From Bryopsis sp. KO-2023 (taxonomy: Eukaryota > Chlorophyta > Ulvophyceae > Bryopsidales > Bryopsidaceae), in contig BSYQ01000013.1 of the NCBI GenBank assembly GCA_030272585.1, positions 1,860,001 through 1,924,000 on the forward strand: 64,000 nt of DNA, written 5' to 3'. The position numbers and the translations under genes were made by a program. The notes beneath the pieces are model-generated. The model was not told the DNA's origin. It made no database searches and worked only from the letters and a program-made list of their open reading frames with translations. Below, in pieces: positions 13,919-23,728 of this stretch (the first letter of the stretch is position 1; every line of letters starts with the position of its first letter).

Positions 13919-14165
13919 CCTGGAGGCAAATCTAAATTCTGATCGGGATGAATTTGCTGACTGGACATTCCATTTCAATAATCCTGGAGGCAGGTTGAGC
14001 CCGGGTGGGTGGCAGCCCTGGAGCTCGCTTGCATTCGTTTGCTGCCAGCGGAGTTGTGGATGCTTCCTTTTTGGGAGGATTTTTCCCATAGAGTCCATCA
14101 TCACCGAGCGTGGCTGCCTCTCCTTCCTCCTTTGCACCCGATTCCTCCCATCCGAGATTTAGTCA
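13919..14165. repeat. ~245-bp dispersed duplication, copy 1
   Basis: This block is nearly identical in the same orientation to 33173-33425. The differences are a handful of substitutions and small indels, including about 6 extra bases near the right end of the second copy. It is more GC-rich than its surroundings. On the minus strand one frame stays open across much of it in each copy. Both copies lie near coding-looking minus-strand exons, so it may be a duplicated gene fragment or an unrecognised element. Confidence 0.85.
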
Positions 14166-14381
14166 GTCTGACGGCAGGTCCTCTCTTGCCTTGTGTTTTT
14201 TTTGTCTTGGGTGTATGCTCTATATACATATATATACTAGCAGGCCCGTTGCATATATAAATAAGATATTGCATCCATTGTATATCTGGACTCTCTTTTC
14301 TTTATGGTGCTGTAACATACAAACAGCACCTCCACGAAATTCACAACAGGAGAATGAGAAAAAAAAGACACCAATCGTCAC

Positions 14382-14726
14382 CTCAATACTCGCCCAATCC
14401 AACAGTTGCATCCCTTCTTTTAAATTCTGGATCAATTCCACCAACAGCCGACCGCATTCTCCAGGAAATTGACTTCTCTTGACTTCCTCAATCCAAGTGC
14501 CTGTAAACCAAATTTAAAAAATGTGTGGATAGGGAAAAAAAAAAAAACCCAGAAATAATCCTGTTTCCCTCCCAATACTCAAGTTCAAAAAGTAACTTGT
14601 GATACATCTAAAATTTTGTTTTTTACAGAAAGCCTCCCCAACCAAGGGTCAAATATCCCAGGAACTACCACAAACTCGATCATCTTCACCTTCCAGCTGA
14701 AACTCAGACTGCTGGAGCCCCAATGT
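14382..14726 (-). CDS. Two exons of an unidentified minus-strand gene
   Basis: Exon 14690-14726 (cag acceptor, GAAG/GTGAAG donor) ends in phase 1. Exon 14382-14500 (tttacag acceptor, GAG/GTGACG donor) begins with the two bases that complete that codon. Joined, they read about 52 residues without a stop, including TWIEEVKRSQFPGECGRLLV and ending near LLDWASIE. The peptide has protein-like composition with acidic and basic residues and a Cys, unlike chance reading of the AT-rich spacer. I do not recognise the family. Further exons were not found with confidence. A possible 25-base upstream exon at about 14870-14895 does not fit the phase. The gene may be partly decayed. Confidence 0.45.
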
Positions 14727-14914
14727 CTGCATCATACAGCATATCCAAAAATTCCCAAAATCGATTAACCCCCCCCCCCCACAAAAACAGAAACTCTGAT
14801 CAGAAGCTAATAGCTTATTATTCAATTTTCCCTCAATCCATGTCTCCGCTCGAATGAAACCAGACACCCAACTGCCTGATGCGTACCATCATCCTCAGAC
14901 CCATCCTCGCACTG

Positions 14915-14975
14915 TCAAACAAACAAACAAACATCAATTACATTGTGTAGGAGAGACATTCTCCTATTACAATGA
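14915..14975 (-). repeat. (TTTG)n-tailed repeat with hairpin end, copy 1
   Basis: A (CAAA)n run is followed by attacattgtgtaggaga and then a near-perfect hairpin at 14942-14973. Related copies are at 15824-15869 and 57866-58034. Read on the minus strand the order is hairpin, ACAATGTAA(A)TG, (TTTG)n tail, as in a small retroposon. Confidence 0.6.
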
Positions 14976-16526
14976 TCAGTAAAAAATCAAATGTGACCAT
15001 GTGTATTTTAATGTTGAAATTCCATTGGCTTTTGTGTGTACCCACAAAGACACTGAGGCCATCAAGAATGCAAAGATGTATAGGTCGATTCAGCTAAATT
15101 CAACGAACGTGAAATATCTTCAAATAAAGAAGATTGAAAAGAAAAACGCACTGTCCACAGCACCTATCACTCTCATTATCTTCAACCATCTGAGTCAATT
15201 CTTTGTGGAGTGGCTGATGCGTTGGGACCAGGAATTCCCTTGGCAATGTTTTGGATTTTTTTTTCAAAAGAAGTCTCGATGTAAGACTTCTCCTCCTTCC
15301 CGCTCAGGAGAGCATGGCTGAAGAAAGGGAAGGTTTGCAAAGATAATAAGAGAGGAAGGAAAAGTGAAGCTGCTTGACAAAGCATAAATCAATCACTAAC
15401 AGAGCATAAAAACCCTTGTGACGCGTCACGGTTGATCCAGCTGTCTTGTGTTTTCCATACTTGTGGTTTATGTGTTTTCTTTTCCAGAGGCAAGACATGT
15501 TGGAGAATCAAGAAAAGGAACTGAAGTCTCGTCCTTCCCCTGTGCATATTCGGTTTCGAGTGTTCCCTCCATTCCAACTATATATATATACAAACAAACA
15601 AGATGTTTAGAAGTGGATTCCACTGAGTGGTTTTTTTTCACAGGATGCGGCATGTTGTGGCAAAACAATTTTGAAGCGTCTTTACGTGCACAGGGAATTG
15701 TAAAAAAATTGTCCCTTTTTTTTTTAAACAAAAATTATCATATTTCATATTCTGTTCTTTGCAGCGCATCACTCCGATTAAAAATATTTGATTTTTTTTC
15801 TTATCTCTTTTAATGCGAACTCCCACAAACAAACGAACAAACAAACAACATTTACATTGTGTAGGAGATGCCGAAAAAAAAAACAAAAAAAAACCCTAAT
15901 TTCATTTTCATGAAGCCTCCACATTCTCCCACAGTGCTCTTTGATGCTCAACGATGTACTTCTTGTTGTTTTTTATGATATTGCTCAGGGAAGAATCTAA
16001 AATTCTCTATTATATAACAAAAAATTGGGGTTTCGTCAGGTTTTACAAGTATCCTTTTTGGGTGTTTTGAATATTAAAAAAAACACATTCAGAATTCGTG
16101 CAATCTCTATCTTCGGCAGAATCATACTGTTGGGTATTGCTGCTGTCATGATTTCATTTCAGTTTTGGAAAGCACGTTTCAAACAGATGTTGTAGAACCC
16201 ATAAGAATGGAGAAGGGTGTTGTACAACGCATGTGTGACTGAACTAAAAGGTCAGAAAGTCAGTCAGAAAAAATGCTTTCTGAAACTTTTGGAATCAGAT
16301 TTCTACGAGAAATTAGCTTCCTATGATTAGCTGGAGTTGATACAGCTTCTCGTTAAGAAGTCAAAGTTTACTCAGGGCTTGTGGTGAATGATAATGGAGG
16401 AAAGTTGTGAGTTAAGGTGGAGTGAGGAAAGGCATTGTGTGTTTTTGGTTTCAGAAAACTGGACAAGTGTAAAGGAAATTTAAGCTGAGCTGGACATCTA
16501 TCTTTTGCAGATATATATATATATAT
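14976..16526. other. Spacer without recognised genes
   Basis: AT-rich sequence with short open frames only. It holds the second copy of the (TTTG)n-tailed repeat at 15824-15869. I see no convincing exon, RNA gene or regulatory element elsewhere in it. Confidence 0.5.
15824..15869 (-). repeat. (TTTG)n-tailed repeat, copy 2
   Basis: CAAA/CGAA repeats followed by catttacattgtgtaggaga. It shares the junction sequence of the copy at 14915 but is truncated before the second hairpin arm. Confidence 0.6.
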
Positions 16527-16656
16527 CCAGGGCCTGAAAATCGACGGGATGGGTAGTTCAGTTTGGTCAGAACATCGCATTGATCACGACTCAGATTTGA
16601 GTCGACATATCGCGAAGGTCGTGGGTTCAACTCCCACTCCATCCCCTATTTTTTTT
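16527..16656 (+). mobile_element. tRNA-derived (SINE-like) element, copy 1
   Basis: A tRNA-like fold is visible. The acceptor stem is GGGATGG (16546-16552) with CCATCCC (16639-16645). A D-arm has stem GTTC/GAAC. The T-arm GTGGG-TTCAACT-CCCAC (16621-16637) contains a Pol III B box. Where the anticodon loop should be there are over 30 bases, including a 7-bp hairpin, so this is unlikely to be a working tRNA. A 5' extension (ccagggcctgaaaatcgac) is shared with the inverted copy at 17082-17188, and a run of T follows as a Pol III terminator. Confidence 0.7.
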
Positions 16657-17081
16657 TTAATATCTTTCTGAAAAGGACTGTTGTAGACACAAAACATTTT
16701 ACAGAAAAAGGCCAAGATGCAACGACAGGTTGCTGTGGCTGGCCAAAGAGGTGTTAAATCTATAACAGATCTCTTGCACAAGTCAAACAGTGGGGTGGTG
16801 GCGTTCGGGAAGGAGTATGCCTCCAATTTCGTTCAAAAGGAAACTCCCGCCCCCCTTCAGAAAATAAAATGAAACAACACTAATCCAAGCTAACTACATG
16901 AAAGTTGTTTTGGCTCTTTGGGGACACCTCCACCACCAGAGGAAAAAGACTGAGGTTTGGAGTGTGCCTGAGATGCATTTGAAGTCCGGAGGGTGGGGAA
17001 GTTTCTTCTTGTTCTGAAGGAATATACGTGCATTCTCTTCAAAAGATCGTTTACTCTCTTGTCAAAGCCTTTTGGAAAACA

Positions 17082-17188
17082 GGGGACGGAGTGGGAGTCG
17101 AACCCACGACCTTCGCGGCCTGATGTGATCACTACGATGTTCTGAGCAAACTGAACTACCCATCCCGTCGATTTTCAGGCCCTGGATA
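17082..17188 (-). mobile_element. tRNA-derived (SINE-like) element, copy 2 (inverted)
   Basis: Minus-strand relative of the element at 16527, with the same 5' extension and acceptor stem (GGGATGG with CCGTCCC). The T-arm GTGGG-TTCGACT-CCCAC has a canonical B box. The anticodon region is shorter (about 17 loop bases) but still not a normal 7-base loop. Both copies abut (TA)n runs. The pair forms an inverted repeat spanning about 650 bp. Confidence 0.7.
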
Positions 17189-17212
17189 TATATATATATA
17201 TATTGATCAAAA

Positions 17213-17325
17213 GGGGCTAAATCACCTCGTTGGGGACGGCCTTCGTTGGCCTTCGTTATTTGATGTTTGTTTGTTTGTTCGTTGGGCAAGTTTGCCTAAT
17301 GTAAATTAAACATTCATTCATTCAT
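17213..17325 (+). repeat. Interspersed repeat, family X copy 2
   Basis: Matches 4369-4444 (taaatcacctcgttg, caagtttgcctaatgtaaat) and ends in a clean (ATTC)n tail. It carries a 36-bp insertion containing TTTG repeats. It lies directly beside the inverted tRNA-derived copy, so this spot has collected several small insertions. Confidence 0.7.
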
Positions 17326-17719
17326 ATTGATCGGAAGATGGTCTCCCACAGTGAACAAAATCCGTAACAGATAGATGTTCAGCTCTGAGTACAACTTTTT
17401 ACATTCTGTCATGCCTTGTGGTGGGAGGGACAATTCATTGTTCTGATTCCTGATTCCTGAATTCAGTTTTCGGCGTTGGTGAATTGCCTCGCTGCGTTTT
17501 CCCGCTGAAAAAAAAAACTTTTTTTTTTTTCTTTGGGGGGGGTGGTTGTTTTCTTTTGGCAGAAAGGCTTATGGATCCTACTTAAAATTTGATGAGGTGA
17601 TTGTTTGGTATTGGGTTGCGATAGGGGGTCTGTCGTGCTACCCTTTCGCCTTTTACTAAAGGATACCGAGGGCCATTTGCGAGTGCAATCGCTCGAAATC
17701 ATTATTTTTAAGAGGTGTT

Positions 17720-18304
17720 ATGCACCTAAACTTTTTTGTGTGTTTTTTGTTTGGAATAGTGAAAGAAGTTTTTTATTTTCGTACTTGTTCCATCCGATCC
17801 CACATCAAGCTATTATTTTTCCTATCGAATATCTACTTTCTAGACAATAGTATAAAACCAACAAAACTGTACATTGGAAATAAAAACGCTTTCAAATATC
17901 TCATGGGCCTTTCAGACACAACTTTCTTCAAACATAATTTCGCAAACTTGAGTTATGAATTTTATGGTAATTTTTACAGCGTGAAAAGCATGGTGGAGTT
18001 GCAGGACATAGAAAAGAGTGACCGTGGGAGTGATTTCATTAATACGAGGTATGAAAGTTTTTGGTATCTCGCCAACTTGGAGAGACCACTTGAAGTGGTG
18101 GGCGTCGAGTGCATCTTTTCCGGATTGATGCTTGTCAACGCCATCCTCACAATATTTCCTACAAATCAATCTCGTAAAAATAAAAAAAAAGAAACATTTG
18201 ATGCCAAAGCAAATCCTTTTTTCGGTTTTTGCTCCGGTGGGGTAGGTTTTCGTTTCGAGGGTGAGAATAGATCATTTTGGAGAGGTGAAAACGTGGCTGG
18301 ATGA
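17720..18304 (+). other. Open frame of 194 codons, unassigned
   Basis: The middle part (about 17920-18175) has a protein-like composition on both strands, for example NLSYEFYGNFYSVKSMVELQ on the plus strand. No start context, splice frame or family was recognised. It lies between the convergent 3' ends of GRV2 and RAD50. It could be a gene fragment or chance. Confidence 0.2.
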
Positions 18305-18658
18305 AAAAGAAAATGCCAGCATGGTCTGGTGAGAACTCATATGTTTTGAAATAACCTTCTTGTTGAAAGGCACTGTGCAGCCATGGAAATGTCAAAACAA
18401 TCACTCAAGCTCCCGTGAGGAAAAAAAATGGCATTCCATCCAGCAATCTGAAACTGCATCCAATCAGTCATAGAGGTCACAATGGGGAGCATCTTGAAGA
18501 ACAATGTTTGATGACATATATTGCAGTATGTAAAACACCCCACTAAACGTCCACATGAATTTCCACTAAATTTCTAGAAAAAGAAAGGATAGAATCCGAG
18601 TGGGGGCATCCAGCGATACAAGAAGACCTTTGCCGTGTTTCCAACCCCCCAGAAACGA

Positions 18659-21600
18659 TCACTCGATGTCTTCTTGTGTAATAAGCGAGTGGTGGTTTTC
18701 ATCCTTAGTCACCCTCCACATCTTCTCGGCATGTTCCCTGGTCCCCAGCATCTGGGCAAAACTTTCGTCGTGCGTGATCACGACCAGTTGGAAATTCTCC
18801 TGTTGTTTTCTGGAATGGATGATCAGCCTGAGGCCTTCCGCCAGGCTCTTTGCATTCGCTTGATCGAGGTTGGTGGTGGGTTCGTCCAGAGTCAAGATTC
18901 CGCAATTCAGACAGAAGGTTTCGGCCAGGGCCAGTCTGACAATTATGCATGCCAGCACTTTTTGGCCGGCGCTGCATCGGCCCCGCATTTCCAATTCTGC
19001 TCCTCCCACGATCATGACTAATCTGTACTCCCCCCCCCCAAAAAAAAAAAAACTTTAGGTTAAAAATTAACTTAAATTAAGTTGTACATATTATAATTTA
19101 TTAACAAAGTGAAGAAATCAAAGATTTTTAAGCAGGAACAAAAAAAAAAAACTTTCAACAAAAGGAGGGGGAAAAAAGCCAAAAAAAAATACAACAGACT
19201 CAGAAATGACGGCAAACCCTGATCATAGGCAGATAAGATCAGCAAAATTGATGAGAACGAGCAATTGTTTCTTTTTGAAAAAAGAGACCATCAAAAATAA
19301 TTCCTCACCTGTAATTGTAAGATGATTTTCCGGTGCCTTGCGTGTCGGCCCTGATTTGAATGTAGTCGATATCATGGCCCCGGTACGTTTTTTGCCACAG
19401 TTCCTTGATGATTTTGTTGATGTCCGCCATTTTTGTGGTGTGGAAAGTCAGCAGAGCCCTCTCCAAAGCTTTGTGGTATTTGTCCAGATCGGCATTTGCC
19501 ATTTCCATCGTTTTGACTTCCACGTCGAGTTTTCTATATTTGGCCTCGATGCCTCTGTATTGAGGAGCAGAAAGATCCTTTTCGGCCCTGTCACCCCCCC
19601 CCAAAAAAAAATAAAAAATAAGCAAGCAGAAAGGAGGAAAAAAAACCCACAAGAATTTAGAACACACATTCAAACAAAATTAAATTAAAAAAATCTACTT
19701 GAAATGAGGAACCCTACAGAGGGAGATATGACGATGGTTTTCCTTTTTCTCAACTTTTCAACAGAAAACCAAAAAACAAAATTGGACCTAGCCATCCTCC
19801 CCCCCCCTTCTCCTCCCCAAAGTCCAACTCTTCATAATATGTATATTTATTTCATTAAATAAATATATATTTTTCATTTTTTCATTTTTTTATTTTTCAC
19901 TGCATGATTTCGATGTAAATGATTTTTCCTTTCAACCTGGAAAGAGTGTGTTGAACGGTTCCCAGCGCCCCCCTCATCATATCGAATTTTGACTTCAGTT
20001 TGTTTTTCTCCTCGCCCATTGATTCCAAATCTCGCATCATTGCTGTATGGTCCCCTATCTAAAATCACACAGTAACATTCACACATGATTAGTCATGCAC
20101 CCAAACCTTAGGTCGATTCCAAAGACAACTAAACCTTGTTGTTGTTGTTGTATTTTTTCGTTGTCAGTCCAACAACAACAACGGTGGTCTTACAAAAATA
20201 AAAAAACGAAAAACACGATGGGGGAACACTCATAACTATCGAATTAAGATCGATTAAATAATAATGCATTTACTTTCTATGAATAAAAATAAACACAACA
20301 CAAAAACATTTACGTGGGGCGTATTTTTTCACCACTGCTTTCACAAAATTCACCTCTCTCATCCTCCTCTCAAACTGGTCTATTTTCGACTCCACTTTTT
20401 TCTCCTCCTCCCTGCCCCTCCTCCAATCCAGGCAATCTTGTATCGTCCTCCTCAGCTCCTCTTGGTTTCGAATTTCGTCGTCAAATTTTTTCCTGTCCTC
20501 CTCCAGCTGCTCCATTCTTTTGTTCAGATTTTCCATGCGGGAGTCCTGGTCCAGCATCAGCTTGCTGACGTTTTCCAGCTCCTGGGTTTTCCCAGAGTTT
20601 TGGTATTCCTGGAGGACTTGCATTTTGGATTGCAGTCGATCCGAGGTGCCACGCATGACCCTCACCTTAGATATTTTTCGAAAAAAGGAAAACAAGAAAT
20701 TAGGAAAAACAGCCTTAATTGAGTGATGTTCCTTGAGATAAACACCCCCCCCCCCAAAAAAAAAAAAAAAAAAGATAGGGAGAAATTGAAAACGAAAACG
20801 AGGTGTGCTCCATCTCGATATATGTACATATATCAAAAACATACATATATATTTTTCACACATACAAGCTGACGGGGTAGAAAAGGGAAATTGAAAAAGA
20901 GGGGGCCTACAAATTCTCTCTGCATCGTGTTGGGCACAAATAAATATTTTCCAGTCTTTCATTATTTCCCTTTTCTTTCTGTTTGATTCTGTATGCTGTT
21001 TTCGTTGGTTTTTTTTTTCTGACTATTTTTTTTTTCGGAACATCTGTACCTTATTTTCTGCCACTGTTTCCCTCTCCCCAGCTTGCTTCCTCTTTTCTTC
21101 CCTCTGTCTGACCAATTGATCTCTCTGAGGCTGCAACTCTGTGAGTTCCACCTCCAAGCTTTCTGTTTGATGTTCGAGCTGGGCGTTTTGCCGGTCCAAT
21201 TCCCTCACCTGAGAGCAAAAATTGCCAAACAAAAAACCAAAAAAAAAAAAAAAACAGGCCAGTTTCAAACCCAACATATCAACTGGGTAAAAAAAGTAAG
21301 AAAATAAGTGTCAAGGAGGTTTTTTTGCAAGGAGAAAAAAAAAAAAAGCAAGCAAGCAAAAACAAACAAAAAATGACGGCCTTCATAGATAGATGATGTG
21401 CATTTTTGAATTTCGAACATACCGATCGAAAATAGAGCTAAGCCGGATGAATGTTTACATACTCCTTTACAAAAAAAAAAAAAAAGCCTATCGGTAAAAA
21501 CATATTACTCACTCGTTCTTTCAGCTCATCCCTTCTCCTTGCATCGTTCATGTATCTTTCCACTTCCTCCTTGCAATCTCTACACAAAAAAATAAATAAA

Positions 21601-23697
21601 TATATCTATATATCTATATATATAAATCCGCAGCAATACAAAAAACAACCTGCTGAAATTCAGAATCCAAGCTTGCCTTAGTCACTACCAAAACGGAAAA
21701 AAAAAAATTGAGACGAGCTGTTGAAAATCACCTGTATTGGTTCGATAAATTGACGAACTCATCTCGAAGCCTGTTTTGCTGGCGAAGGATGGAGTCTTTC
21801 ACTTTTTCGTGCCTGGCTCTTTCCCTTTCCAAATCGTCCAGCTCGTTATCCACTTCCGAAACGCTCCGGGTGGGAATCGAACTCATGGCTTGTTGATCCA
21901 GATGATCGACTTCGGATCTTATTCTCTGGACTTCGTTGTGCAAACTGCAACACCGTTAGAAAAAGAACTGGGATGGTAGGTTTGGGAAAAAACAGGCAAA
22001 TGCAAGGGTATGTGCTTGTGCAAATTGTGGATTGCTGAAAACAGCAACACTGAAATTGATAGGAATAGTAACTGCCATGATTTTTCGAGATTCGTTGAAA
22101 TGGCATGCTGAGAAAGTTGCAAGCTTTTCCTGAACTGTAAAAAGAAAAAAAAAAGGAATGGGACCTTGAAATATGCATATGGTAATTTTTGCAATGGGGG
22201 TCTTGTTTTCATCGACCCTCATTTCCACATTTTTTTTTTTTCAAATTCTGTTTTCATTGACCCTCGTTTCCCCAGGTTTTTAAGTGTTTTTTTCAAGTTT
22301 TTTTTTTTTTTTTTCATCGACCCTCAGTTTACCTTTCGACAGGCCACGCCACTTCTTCCAGAACTGATTGGCTGGCATCCAGTTCATGTTGGGCCAGAGC
22401 GCACAGAGATACAAGATCTTCTGTCTGCACGAAAACAATTGGTAAAAAAAATGTATGAGTGATGCAGAAATGAAATCGTAAATGTTAGGCACATCAACAA
22501 AAACGAAGAAAAAATCGTAAATTCTAAGTTTAACTTTTCTTTGATGTAAACTTAATTTTCCAACTGTAACTTCCTTGCATCATTTTCAAGTAAATATCAT
22601 TTTTTTTTTACAAGCAAAAATGGGAATGAATTTTTGTTTCAAATGAAAAAATGGAAAAAAAAAATATTGTGCAAACACTTCCAAGTGGGAAATCATGATG
22701 GGCAAAAAAAAAAAATCAATCAACCAAGACATACCCAATCGGAATCGAATTGAATTTCATTTTTCAGGGGGTTTCCATTTTGGGGGCTTTTTTTTTGTTT
22801 ACTTGATTTTCGAGGGACCTCCAGTCTGACTCTGCTACGTTCACTTTTTGGCGCTGAGAAGTGATTTGCTTGTCGCGAAGGTCCGAGAATCGAACCCACA
22901 ACGGCTGGAGTTCTTTTAGACCTCCCATTTTTCTTTGAATTTCAGACAAGCGGGACTCCATCACACCGACTTGAGCAGGCAACTCCTACTTTTAAACATA
23001 CGGAAAAAAGATTCGAAAAAACTAAAGGAAAGGATTCAAGGGTCGAGTGAAAAAAAAAAAAACTGAAAAGAAAAAAAAAATGAACACCACAACATCATCT
23101 TACATGAAATATGTACAACAACATTTTTTTTTCATCACTTGGTTGTGTTTTCTTTTGGAGCAGGCGGAACAAAACAAAATTCTGACCATCAAATCAGAAC
23201 CAAGTTGGAACACGTTTTTTTTTTCTATTTTACTTAGTGTGTATTGATGTGTTTTTTTTGGTTTTTTTTTCCAAAAAAAAAATTTTGCACCTCGATCTCC
23301 ACATTTGCATTCATGACAAAGTTTTCTTTTTCGTCCTCATTGAATCCTCGCTTGCACAACGGACAGAAGCTTTCCTTCTCGGCGATTTTCACGTAAGTCG
23401 ACATCATTTTCACGCTGGCTTTCATTCGAGACACTCTTTCGACCATTTTTGTGGAACTCTGTGTGATTCAATAATTCAAAAGCAAAATGAACCACCAAAA
23501 AAAAAAAAAAAGATTACTTTTCTCACACGTATCCAGAGAGAGGAAAATCAAAAGCAATCATGTAGAATGTTCGAAACCGTGTTTTGACACAAAAACAAAC
23601 AAACACATAAAAACCATGAACGGTCCATAGAAAAGGGTCCACAAAAATCCTCATGATGATTTGTTGCATTGTTAACCCCCCCCCCCCCCTCCCAAAA

Positions 23698-23728
<31 letters not shown>

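Noticed and set aside
20138..20210. CAA/GTT inverted repeat (ttgttgttgttg ... caacaacaacaa)
   Set aside because: It is a simple-repeat hairpin in a RAD50 intron, without terminal duplications or other element features.
21856..21880. tRNA B-box-like sequence (gggaatcgaact on the reverse strand)
   Set aside because: It lies inside a RAD50 coding exon and has no acceptor stem, D-arm or A box around it.
22885..22905. Second B-box-like sequence in RAD50
   Set aside because: It is exonic and codes for the coiled coil; no tRNA fold can be drawn.
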